DNA from: TMED23 sp964639965 | Lineage (GTDB): Bacteria; Pseudomonadota; Alphaproteobacteria; Rhodospirillales; UBA2165 | NCBI GenBank assembly: GCA_964639965.1 | Contig: CAZXGI010000080.1 | Span: 1 to 10,484, forward strand | DNA: 10,484 nucleotides | Direction of reading: 5' to 3' | Part shown: one piece after another, positions 1 through 6,067 of the stretch | Numbering within the stretch: position 1 is the stretch's first letter | Layout of the letters: every line of letters starts with the position of its first letter | The notes under the pieces: generated by a model | What the model was told of the DNA's origin: nothing | Databases searched by the model: none | What the model saw: the letters and a program-made list of their open reading frames with translations, nothing else | Position numbers and translations under genes: made by a program

Positions 1-57
1 ATCTTTATGACGGGGGCTGAAATATTAGACTGGTATCGTTCACAAACAGAAAATTGA
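1..57 (+). CDS. 3' end of a plus-strand gene, possibly a polysaccharide deacetylase (partial, cut by left edge)
   Basis: Reading frame 1 is open from the first base to a TGA at 55-57 and encodes 18 residues, IFMTGAEILDWYRSQTEN. The other two plus frames close within about 20 bases. The string TGAEILDWYRSQ resembles the C-terminal end of NodB-type polysaccharide deacetylases, which often finish with a '(T/G)xEIxDWY/W' segment; that is family memory applied to a very short stretch, so the product name is tentative. The gene would converge on the methyltransferase gene at 277-987. A terminator-like hairpin in the plus orientation lies about 165 bases downstream. The alternative is a chance open stretch of 18 codons. 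Confidence 0.38.
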   Translation: MFMTGAEILDWYRSQTEN

Positions 58-220
58 AATTCCAATTAATGAAATTCGACCAAAAATCATGATTAAAGTT
101 GAAACATGAAATGGAAGTTCGGCCATAAAAATAACCAAAAGGAGTTAGCATCTTGAGTTCCACAGGGGCTAACATCTATCCCCTTTCTATATATAAATGC
201 GACAGAAATTATTTAATAAT

Positions 221-245
221 CCAACGTCAATTGACGAAGGTTTTT
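221..245 (+). terminator. Short terminator-like hairpin with T5 tract
   Basis: The arms CGTC (225-228) and GACG (233-236) close an AATT loop. An AA/AA internal mismatch and an outer CC/GG pair extend the stem, and five T residues follow at 241-245 on the plus strand. The core CGTCAATTGACG is a perfect 12-bp palindrome. The orientation suits the plus-strand gene that ends at base 57 and is the wrong polarity for the minus-strand methyltransferase. The stem is short, so an operator or a chance palindrome is possible. Confidence 0.33.
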
Positions 246-276
246 CTAATTGGCTCCACAATTTTTGTTTTTGAGA

Positions 277-987
277 TTAATACCGTTCGATGAATTCTTC
301 GACGCTGATGAGGTTAAGTATTGCCTGCCGGTCCGAGCTTAATTTTTCATAATCAATTTTTTGAATGTTGGAGTGATATAATTTCTGCTTACCTCGTTGA
401 ACAACTCCTACACCCCAATCTGTGTTTACGACGGCCATTGAGAGGTCGGATCGATCGCACCGTGCCTTTACCCAGGCTTTCCAGACAGTTCCATTCCATG
501 TTGGAAATTTACCATCAACTTCGTATGCAACCCGTTGATGAAAGGCTGTGGGGGGGTTACAATCATGCATCACGATTGTCCCATTTGGGTTCAAATGGTT
601 AAGCGAGTTATTGAAATCTCTATTAACTTGTTTAAAGAGATGCAAACCGTCAATGAATATCAGATCGAACAAGAAAGTATGATCGATTATTGAAAAAAAT
701 TCATCTGAAGTCATCTTGAAATTAACATTGGTTGATGGTGACGGATCGACACCCGCTTTTACCTCAATTTGGATTTGGTCAAAATTAGACCCGTCTCTGA
801 CACCAATTTCAAGGTAACTACGATATTTATTTTTTTTTATCAGATGCTTAATAATTGAGGTTCGGTTGGCTTTACCCTTCCCAAATGCAAATTGGAAATC
901 ACCAATCTCACCTGATAATGCTTCAATTGGTTGGCCGGGAATGATACCCTTGTTTTGAGCGTTTATTTTTGCATTAGGCTTGGGCAT
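277..987 (-). CDS. Class I SAM-dependent methyltransferase (Methyltransf_24 / FkbM-neighbour type)
   Basis: This predicted 236-residue cytosolic methyltransferase would use S-adenosylmethionine to methylate an unidentified substrate, probably a sugar or glycan precursor given its neighbours. Motif I is seen as LEIGVRDGSNF near residues 59-69. An acidic beta-2 end (GVDP) lies at about 79-82, the hydrophobic strand DLIFIDGLH at 108-116, and HDCNPP at 141-146 after a GTIVM strand, followed by NGTVWKAW at 165-172. This order is typical of the Methyltransf_24 group. The start is uncertain. The frame could begin at a TTG at 1027-1029 (14 residues longer) with no Shine-Dalgarno sequence, whereas the ATG at 985-987 has a weak AGAG 5 bases upstream and is preferred. 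It lies 211 bases downstream of the epimerase gene on the same strand, with a weak promoter-like TTGCGC-18-TATGAT at 1101-1130. Confidence 0.8.
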   Translation of the reverse strand: MPKPNAKINAQNKGIIPGQPIEALSGEIGDFQFAFGKGKANRTSIIKHLIKKNKYRSYLEIGVRDGSNFDQIQIEVKAGVDPSPSTNVNFKMTSDEFFSIIDHTFLFDLIFIDGLHLFKQVNRDFNNSLNHLNPNGTIVMHDCNPPTAFHQRVAYEVDGKFPTWNGTVWKAWVKARCDRSDLSMAVVNTDWGVGVVQRGKQKLYHSNIQKIDYEKLSSDRQAILNLISVEEFIERY

Positions 988-1045
988 GGCAACTCTATTA
1001 ATTTTATTACAGAATGGACGATTTAGCAAAATTCATTTGGCACCT

Positions 1046-1060
1046 GTTGAATAATTCAAC
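1046..1060. repeat. 15-bp palindrome upstream of the methyltransferase gene
   Basis: The arms GTTGAAT (1046-1052) and ATTCAAC (1054-1060) are perfect inverted complements around a single A. The element lies 17-31 bases upstream of the TTG codon and about 59 bases upstream of the preferred ATG, so it would fall in the leader or just after a promoter. It could be an operator or a leader hairpin. There is no T-tract on either strand that would make it a terminator. Confidence 0.35.
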
Positions 1061-1198
1061 GCCACAATAAGGTTTAGTATTTAATAAAAATGTCTAGTTG
1101 ATCATATACGTCTATTACGAATTTGCGCAAAGGTTAAAGTGGTAATGTAAAATCGTTCGATTAAACTTAGGATAGGATATTATATTTTCTATTTGGAA

Positions 1199-2200
1199 TT
1201 AGAACAGGCGTTCTTTCCAAGTTCTGGGTGTGCTTTCATTAATAATTTCTAGATCAAGATGGTACATAAATTCAGAAGGTCCCTGGCTTCTTACATAATC
1301 AATCATAGACTGGAGCCCCTCACGCAGCGATATTTTGGTTTGGTAACCTAATAATTTGCGGGCTTTATTTGAGGAGCAATTAGCTAACCTGACCTCCTGC
1401 GGTCGGTCTGGCATAAAGATAGGCTTAAGTTTGAAGTTCAAAAGACTGGCAATTAATTCAGCTAATTCAATTATCTCAATAAATTCTTCATCAGGCCCAA
1501 TGTTAAACACTTGGCCACAAATATCTGGTCGAAAAGCCATTTCCTTAAGACAAAAAATATTGTCATCGATGAAAGAAAAACAGCGTTTCTGTTTCCCATC
1601 ACCGTAGATAATGGGCTGTCGGCCAAGCAACATAAGGTTAATCATGATTGCCGCGACATTTCGATAAGGGTCGTCAAATTTTTGACGTGGGCCAATGATG
1701 TTGTGTGGTACCGCAATAACATAATCGGCACCATGAATATCACACAAGTTTTTGAGTATATTTTCTGCACACACTTTACCAATACCATAGGGATCTTGAG
1801 GTTTAGGCTCATAAGTCTCGGCAAATGGAACAGTGTTTTTACCGTATCGTGCCATTGAAGAGCAAAATATAATTCGATCTACTTTGTTTTGTATGGCGGC
1901 GCTAAAAACGGCTGTCGAAGCTGTAACGATATTTTTTGTTATTAAATGTGGTGAGAAAACTGATAGGCCTTCATATGCTGTAGCAGCACAATGGTAGACA
2001 ATATCGCACCGTCGTGTAAGCCGGCGCATAGCATCAAAATTGTTACAATCGACTTGATGGAATTCCACCGCAGGGTTTACATTGTGGAGATTCCCCCCAA
2101 TCAAATTGTCGCAGCCAATGACGTAGTGGCTATCCTCCAAGAAAATATCTGCAAGATGGGAACCAAGAAAACCGGCAACACCGGAAACAAAAATTTTCAC
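1199..2200 (-). CDS. NAD-dependent nucleotide-sugar epimerase/dehydratase (extended SDR)
   Basis: This 333-residue extended short-chain dehydrogenase/reductase resembles UDP-glucose 4-epimerases and related enzymes that rework nucleotide sugars in the cytoplasm. The N-terminal Rossmann motif is GVAGFLG (residues 7-13), and D31 after the second strand suits NAD binding. The active site is SSM near 114-116 with YGIGK at 138-142 (Tyr138, Lys142). The C-terminal substrate domain carries IIGPRQ (168-173), IIYGDGKQKRCFSFIDD (197-213) and VFNIGP (231-236). The length is normal for the family. The start is a GTG at 2198-2200 chosen because AAAGGGA stands about 7 bases upstream. A strong promoter with an internal dyad lies 70-100 bases upstream. 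The exact sugar cannot be read from the sequence. Neighbouring glycosyltransferase and methyltransferase genes suggest supply of a modified sugar for a surface glycan. Confidence 0.88.
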   Translation of the reverse strand: MKIFVSGVAGFLGSHLADIFLEDSHYVIGCDNLIGGNLHNVNPAVEFHQVDCNNFDAMRRLTRRCDIVYHCAATAYEGLSVFSPHLITKNIVTASTAVFSAAIQNKVDRIIFCSSMARYGKNTVPFAETYEPKPQDPYGIGKVCAENILKNLCDIHGADYVIAVPHNIIGPRQKFDDPYRNVAAIMINLMLLGRQPIIYGDGKQKRCFSFIDDNIFCLKEMAFRPDICGQVFNIGPDEEFIEIIELAELIASLLNFKLKPIFMPDRPQEVRLANCSSNKARKLLGYQTKISLREGLQSMIDYVRSQGPSEFMYHLDLEIINESTPRTWKERLF

Positions 2201-2276
2201 GTGATTATCCCTTTAATCGTCTTAATTCAAACCTGAAACTTTTGGTGACACGTCAAAAACTGTGTATGTTGCAAGT

Positions 2277-2306
2277 ATTGTATGTAGTGGGACCACTAAC
2301 AGTCAA
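2277..2306 (-). promoter_or_regulatory. Sigma70-type promoter of the epimerase gene with a dyad in the spacer
   Basis: On the minus strand a -35 box TTGACT (2301-2306) is separated by 18 bases from a -10 box TACAAT (2277-2282); each matches the consensus at five of six positions. Transcription would start near 2270, giving a leader of about 70 bases before the GTG at 2200. Inside the spacer is a perfect inverted repeat, TAGTGG-GA-CCACTA on the plus strand (2285-2298). Confidence 0.6.
2285..2298. repeat. 14-bp inverted repeat between -35 and -10, candidate operator
   Basis: Six-base perfect arms TAGTGG and CCACTA flank a 2-base centre. The dyad sits wholly inside the 18-base spacer of the epimerase promoter. 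Repressors and MerR-type activators bind at this place, though MerR promoters usually have a 19-20 base spacer. No regulator gene is present in the window to pair with it. Confidence 0.45.
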
Positions 2307-2395
2307 TGTTATTCCCTGTCCATTCACTTGTATTCAAATACACTAACCCGGCGGATAAAAAGTTATTTCGATTAAAAGGATTGCTAGAATTTTAC

Positions 2396-2416
2396 AAAAA
2401 ATTTTGAGCTAAATTT
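2396..2416 (-). terminator. Weak AT-only terminator after the glycosyltransferase gene
   Basis: Reading the minus strand, AAATTT (2416-2411), a 6-base loop AGCTCA and AAATTT (2404-2399) form an all-AT stem ending in six T residues (2401-2396). It begins 8 bases after the TAA of the glycosyltransferase gene. The stem is too weak to be confident, but the next gene has its own promoter, so a transcript end here is plausible. Confidence 0.25.
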
Positions 2417-2423
2417 GTGAATT

Positions 2424-3428
2424 TTAAATTGATTCAATTAACTTTAACCAATTTTCTGCAACTGCCTGTGGCGAATTGTGTTGTCTAACGTAGGCCTGTC
2501 CTTTGTAGATCAGTTGTTCAATATCTAAACGGTTTTCCAACATCCAACTCAATCCTGCGATAAGATCTGTATCGATTCGAATATACTCGCCATAATCCAA
2601 ATAGGATTCTACGGGATGGGCAACTACAAAACGCCCATTATTTAGTGATTCAACAACACGATTAGGACTTTTCGCTTTTTTCTTTTGGTTGTCAGCGATT
2701 GGAATGATAACTGCATCACTTTTTGTAAGGCTTTCCCATGTGTTTTCCAGTGACCACGGGATTAATTGCATTGTGAGACGACCTTGAAATTTTTTATTTG
2801 CACTAGCAAAAGCACTTTCTATACCGTTAATGGATTGTGTTACTACAGTAAGTGATACAGGAACTTTTTTACCAAAATCAGCCAAGGGATCAATTTGGTC
2901 AAATAAATCTTGAATATTGCCAACATGACCAAACCAAACCAGTTTTAGCCTGTCATTTGACGGTGCGAACTTTGGAGTGCCGTTCGGGCCTTCATAAGGA
3001 TCTGTTATGACCGTGGGTGTCTCGATTTTTAATGAAGCAGAGACAGCCTCTGATAGAGCCTTGGAAACACAAACACAGTGATGCCCCAATTCCGCCATTG
3101 TTTTCCGGTGCTTCCTCAAATCAGGCTTTTCGAAATCGAAATCGCAAAAGCTATATATCACCGTGCGATTGAGTTGGCGTGCACGTTGAGCAAAAATCTC
3201 ATCGATCTGAACAAAGGACTTAATGAATATTACCACTTCACCATAATCTTCATCGGTGAGTTCGGCCGGTTCCGATATTTTATCGGATTGAATGATATTT
3301 ATGTCATGGCCCATTTCATCTAACATTTTTGCTGGTATTAGACACTGAAAACGTGTGCTAGCCCGAGAGGATTCAAGCCTGTCAGCGCTAGAAGATTCTA
3401 TACCAGTAGCGAACCAAGTGATTTTCAT
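2424..3428 (-). CDS. GT-B-fold glycosyltransferase, GT4-like
   Basis: This 334-residue putative glycosyltransferase has the two-Rossmann-domain GT-B layout. The N-terminal half opens with KITWFATG, then ASTRFQCLIPAKMLDEMGHD (23-42), the acceptor-side pattern of proteins that scan for 'R' and 'L...GHxV'. The interdomain strand KLVWFGHVGN (162-171) marks the start of the donor domain, followed by SLTVVT (192-197) and IPWS (223-226). The donor-binding segment SPNRVVESLNNGRFVVAHP spans 254-272 and is equivalent to the family's 'K(S)xxKxxEymaxGxPVva', with Glu260 as the conserved acidic residue. No signal peptide or membrane span is seen. The ATG at 3426-3428 has only a poor ribosome binding site. 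Donor and acceptor are unknown; a surface-polysaccharide role is inferred from the adjacent epimerase and methyltransferases. Confidence 0.72.
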   Translation of the reverse strand: MKITWFATGIESSSADRLESSRASTRFQCLIPAKMLDEMGHDINIIQSDKISEPAELTDEDYGEVVIFIKSFVQIDEIFAQRARQLNRTVIYSFCDFDFEKPDLRKHRKTMAELGHHCVCVSKALSEAVSASLKIETPTVITDPYEGPNGTPKFAPSNDRLKLVWFGHVGNIQDLFDQIDPLADFGKKVPVSLTVVTQSINGIESAFASANKKFQGRLTMQLIPWSLENTWESLTKSDAVIIPIADNQKKKAKSPNRVVESLNNGRFVVAHPVESYLDYGEYIRIDTDLIAGLSWMLENRLDIEQLIYKGQAYVRQHNSPQAVAENWLKLIESI

Positions 3429-3665
3429 GACCGCAATACAGTTTCCTATATTTTGTTTTCATTCCCTCAACAAAAGACATAAATTGCTTCAAGTGGGTGT
3501 GAGAACAACTCTAAAAACAACTCATTATTCTAATCAAAAACCATAATCGTTATTTCTTATCACTCCTCACACATTTATAGAACCTTCCACTAGACCAGGG
3601 CCCTCTAATGTTTCATAACAAATAGTGTAACTAATAATTCTAAAAAAATAAAATTGAAGGTGGCT
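3429..3665. other. Divergent intergenic region
   Basis: This gap separates the minus-strand glycosyltransferase from the plus-strand short ORF and methyltransferase. It must hold promoters for both directions, but no pair of boxes close to the sigma70 consensus could be chosen with confidence. On the minus strand TTGTTG-17-TATAGG just before the glycosyltransferase ATG is the best weak candidate. AGGGCCCT is a small 8-bp palindrome near 3597-3604. No RNA gene or longer repeat was seen. Confidence 0.3.
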
Positions 3666-3755
3666 ATGAGTAAAACTTATACCTTACCCCCCCCTGCCCC
3701 TATGCACTCCTTTGGATCTTGTGCGTGTAAGTTAGTAGGTTTAATGTTTGTTTGA
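3666..3755 (+). CDS. Short ORF / possible leader peptide upstream of the methyltransferase
   Basis: A 29-codon frame, too short to be called automatically, begins at ATG 3666 behind a good Shine-Dalgarno sequence (GAAGGTGG, about 5 bases of spacing). It ends at TGA 3753-3755, only three bases before the first ATG of the methyltransferase, and is in the same frame. The peptide begins MSKTYTLPPPAPMHSFGS and continues CACKLVGLMFV. It contains an eight-C run (3687-3694), unusual in such AT-rich DNA. Because the methyltransferase ATG has no ribosome binding site of its own, the short ORF may couple translation to it. The peptide matches no family I know. Its Cys-x-Cys and hydrophobic end are suggestive only. 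Confidence 0.35.
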   Translation: MSKTYTLPPPAPMHSFGSCACKLVGLMFV

Positions 3756-3758
3756 AAA

Positions 3759-4397
3759 ATGATGGGGGTGGAAAATGTTATAAAAGAATCACCTATTATA
3801 AATTCATATCTCACTGATTTAAAATTAAATGGCAGCCAAACTGATCAACACTGGAAATTTCTTTTTTTTATGAAAAAAATTTCGACCAAATATCTTAATC
3901 TGCAAATGGAACTTCATAAAAATCCTAATTATGGAGTAGCTTCGATTGGTATAGCTTCAGAAATTAAAGAATTTTTTCAAGCGGCAAAATTCAAGTCAAT
4001 ATCCGATTATGGCGCAGGCAAGAAAAATCTTTTTTTCGCACTAAAAAAACTAGGTTTAGAAAACTTCGAATACTATGCCTACGATCCAGTATTTCCTGAA
4101 TATGGTCCTCCAAAATCTGGGGATCTTGTTTGTTGCATTGATGTTTTAGAACATATTGAGGAAGAATTTTTAGAAAATGTATTAGACGACCTGGAAAGTA
4201 TAACAGCTAAAGTAGGCTTTTTTACAGTTGCTACTGGTCCGGCTCAAAAAATACTAGCAGATGGCCGAAATGCGCACCTTATCCAAAAACCACCGAGTTG
4301 GTGGTTAATGAAAATTTGCAAAAGGTTTGAAATTGAGCATATGCAAAAACATCCAGGTGGATTTTTGGTAGTTGTAAAATCAAAATCATTTATCTAG
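3759..4397 (+). CDS. Class I SAM-dependent methyltransferase of glycan-cluster type
   Basis: This 212-residue predicted methyltransferase is unrelated in detail to the one at 277-987. Motif I is ISDYGAGKKNL (residues 81-91), and YAYDPVFPEYG (106-116) gives the acidic loop after beta-2. CCIDVLEHIEEE (125-136) is the motif II/post-I region typical of Methyltransf_11/23-like enzymes. PAQKILADGRNAHL (161-174) and PSWW (179-182) form a signature I associate with methyltransferases in surface-polysaccharide loci; there the substrate is generally unproven. Two ATGs stand in tandem at 3759 and 3762, and neither has a Shine-Dalgarno sequence; the ribosome binding site lies before the short in-frame ORF at 3666. 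The coding DNA is very AT-rich, with many A and T runs. A hairpin-like sequence (4403-4425) follows the stop codon but has no T-tract. Confidence 0.78.
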   Translation: MMGVENVIKESPIINSYLTDLKLNGSQTDQHWKFLFFMKKISTKYLNLQMELHKNPNYGVASIGIASEIKEFFQAAKFKSISDYGAGKKNLFFALKKLGLENFEYYAYDPVFPEYGPPKSGDLVCCIDVLEHIEEEFLENVLDDLESITAKVGFFTVATGPAQKILADGRNAHLIQKPPSWWLMKICKRFEIEHMQKHPGGFLVVVKSKSFI

Positions 4398-4507
4398 AAC
4401 ATGCCGGAATAAACCGCTTATTGGCAAAGTATAAACAAATCACCCCTCGTCTTGAATTCATGCTTACAAAAATAATTAGAAAAAAATAATTCTCAATGTA
4501 ATTGAAT

Positions 4508-4525
4508 AACTAGGAATTTCTAGTT
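4508..4525. terminator. Inverted repeat between convergent genes, possible bidirectional terminator
   Basis: The arms AACTAG (4508-4513) and CTAGTT (4520-4525) are perfect complements around GAATTT. The repeat touches the stop codon of the minus-strand selenoprotein gene (4525-4527) and lies about 110 bases past the plus-strand methyltransferase stop. It is AT-rich with only TTT after it on the plus strand and no T-tract on the minus strand, so function is doubtful. Confidence 0.22.
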
Positions 4526-5622
4526 TATTCTTCAAACCTAAGCCTTTCCATGCCGAATTCTTTCCGCATTTCTGATGTCATTTCTTTCTTGTTATCCTCG
4601 AGAGGTATACCGGTCGCATCCGCCATACGTGGATACGCATTAAACGCTGCTACGGTCGCTGCCGAATCAACCAAAGCTTTGATCCCCATAGAACTGATTA
4701 TGGCAGATCGCGCAACACTGATCTTGGAAAGGTCCCGCTCAATGATGGCCTCAACAAAAGCATTAAGAATGTCGCCTTTCGGCAAACCACTTTTACCAAA
4801 ATCACCATCCATAACATCCTGTAAATTATACTCATGCCCCGTTTGTTGGCCGCTCACCCGGAGCCGCATAGCATGCGAAGTAGTTCAATAATAACACCCA
4901 AGCAAAAAGGATACACGAGCAGCCAAATATTCCATTTGAGCTCTCGAAATTCCTCGATCGAGGCCTTCTAATTCAAACAAGCGAGGATCTTCCAAATACA
5001 GGTGGTTCAATAAATCCCATAAACGCTTGGTCTCTTCTTTAACTAAAGTCAGCGAACGCCGAATATAAAAATGGCTATCATTAGCATAAAAATTCGAAAA
5101 GTCGGGCCCAGCATCCTCTGGAGCAATAGTAGCTACCCAGCCAGGTCCCGATTTAGCCTCAGGAGCTCTCGAACGCGATGGATGACCCTCCTCAACCATT
5201 GGAAGCGGTGGAAGTTCCATCCCAACAGCATTAGTAAAAATATCAATAGCTAATGCTTGCACGCAAATGCTAATAATTTCGACAAATTCATCCTCTAGCA
5301 AGTCGCCGGATAGCGCCTCCTGAAACCAACGTTCACTGAGACGACCAGGATCAGTGACAACTCGGTGTATTACATCTAACCATGCAGCTGGTAAATTTCC
5401 TCGAGTTTGATGATTACCCAATATTGAATACGGAGAGGGTTCGAACTTTCGCGATTGACATAAGCTACAATCCCACGAATAGCGCGTCTCAGCAAATATG
5501 GCTCGACGTTGCTTCCCATTTAACCAAGATCCAGCTTGACCTATCTGTCGGTAAGCTCGATCTAAAGCACTAGATAAATCACCTCTGACAGGTACCTGTT
5601 CAGATTGGAACTTATATACCAT
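4525..5622 (-). CDS. AhpD-like (carboxymuconolactone decarboxylase-fold) selenoprotein with in-frame UGA
   Basis: This is one 365-codon frame with a TGA at 4885-4887 read as selenocysteine. Residues 1-245 and 247-365 are in the same frame with no other stop. The C-terminal lobe has RAQMEYLAARVSFLLGCYY just before the TGA and TTSHAMRLR after it, which gives C243-Y-Y-U246 and H250. This is the AhpD active-site pattern CxxC...H with the same Cys-to-His spacing. The later segment ARSAIISSMGIKALVDSAATVAAFNAYPRMADATGIPL is typical of the CMD/AhpD family. The N-terminal lobe carries a second pair, C52-S-L-C55, and VVTDPGRLS/FVEIISI signatures known to me from two-lobed peroxidase-related CMD proteins. 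Such proteins reduce peroxides or act as thiol oxidoreductases; the partner is unknown. No signal peptide is seen. The ATG at 5620-5622 is preceded by GGAG 10 bases upstream. Alternatives are a pseudogene or sequencing error turning TGT/TGC into TGA. Confidence 0.88.
4849..4887 (-). promoter_or_regulatory. Sec UGA codon and candidate bacterial SECIS stem-loop
   Basis: After the UGA (4885-4887) the mRNA reads 24 bases and then an apical loop CGGGU (4860-4856) closed by GCUC/GAGC (4864-4861 with 4855-4852). The stem continues past a G-G mismatch with two more G-C pairs (4867-4866 with 4850-4849). A G is at the second loop position. The distance, stem length and G position fit the published bSECIS model (upper stem of 4 or more pairs, G in the first two loop bases, apical loop 16-37 bases from the UGA). 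A competing hairpin, CGCAU-GCU-AUGCG (4877-4865), lies closer, with its loop 12 bases after the UGA. SelB would bind this element to deliver Sec-tRNA. The fold was judged by eye. Confidence 0.65.
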
Positions 5623-6067
5623 TACTATAGAACTCCGATGGAATGTTACGTTTTATACGTCAACGGCCACCAAAAACACTTTACGTTCGTTATATAAAAT
5701 CATGCCAACTCCGAAATTAATCAAAACACGATTTAAAAATTTTACTTTATACGCTAATACATTTGTACTCGAATACTACCAAGAAAAAAATTGGAAATTT
5801 CTTTACAAAACAACGATCAATTATTGTGGGTCTGTCAGAAAACTAGCATGAAAATTCTTGATCGCAAAATAACTTAAGCCTCAGAACTATCTGCTGATAA
5901 ATTAAAAACAGAACCCCCAAATGAAATAATTTAAATGTTTTCGAAGAGTAATTGACACCATCTAGCAGGCAAACTACGAACTACACAAACCAAGAGGTTC
6001 TTCTAAAACAAAGGGTAGCAAAAATTGTAGCCCTTTACTTTCATTTAAAGTGTTCGAATAAATTTCT
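5623..6067. other. Intergenic region between rpsI and the selenoprotein gene
   Basis: These 445 AT-rich bases lie between the end of rpsI and the selenoprotein start. They hold the stem-loop after rpsI (6005-6036) and the selenoprotein ribosome binding site GGAG (5633-5636). A minus-strand TTGACG (about 5660) has no acceptable -10 box at 16-18 bases, so the selenoprotein promoter could not be fixed. No ORF longer than a few dozen codons, no RNA gene and no long repeat was seen. Confidence 0.4.
6005..6036 (-). terminator. Stem-loop after rpsI, probable terminator of the rplM-rpsI operon
   Basis: On the minus strand AAAGGG (6036-6031) pairs with CCCTTT (6015-6010). Inside lies a three-base mismatch and then a CAA/TTG inner stem. 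TGTTTT follows, giving a short T-tract. It starts about 31 bases after the rpsI stop codon, the usual place for an operon end. The T-tract is short, so termination may be partial. Confidence 0.45.

Noticed and set aside
321..602. A plus-strand gene of 93 codons, and similar antisense frames elsewhere (e.g. 4550-4891, 6908-7114, 7696-7986)
   Set aside because: They lie opposite genes with clear family motifs and have none themselves; they are shadows of the real coding strand.
3687..3694. C8 tract as a phase-variation switch
   Set aside because: Adding or removing one or two C residues leads to early stops in either other frame and never to a fusion with the methyltransferase, so no on/off logic is evident beyond the short ORF itself.
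3753..3755. TGA 3753-3755 as a second selenocysteine codon joining the short ORF to the methyltransferase
   Set aside because: The context LMFV-[TGA]-KMM has no nearby redox partner or family motif, and methyltransferases do not use Sec there. A normal stop is far more likely.
4403..4425. Terminator after the plus-strand methyltransferase
   Set aside because: The stem AATAA/TTATT plus GCC/GGC has a bulge and no T-tract, so it is not convincing as an intrinsic terminator.
4525..4869. A separate 114-codon gene starting at ATG 4867-4869
   Set aside because: It has no ribosome binding site, starts inside the conserved helix after the CxxU-H motif, is in frame with the upstream ORF, and contains only the second part of an AhpD-like domain. 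It is the C-terminus of the selenoprotein.
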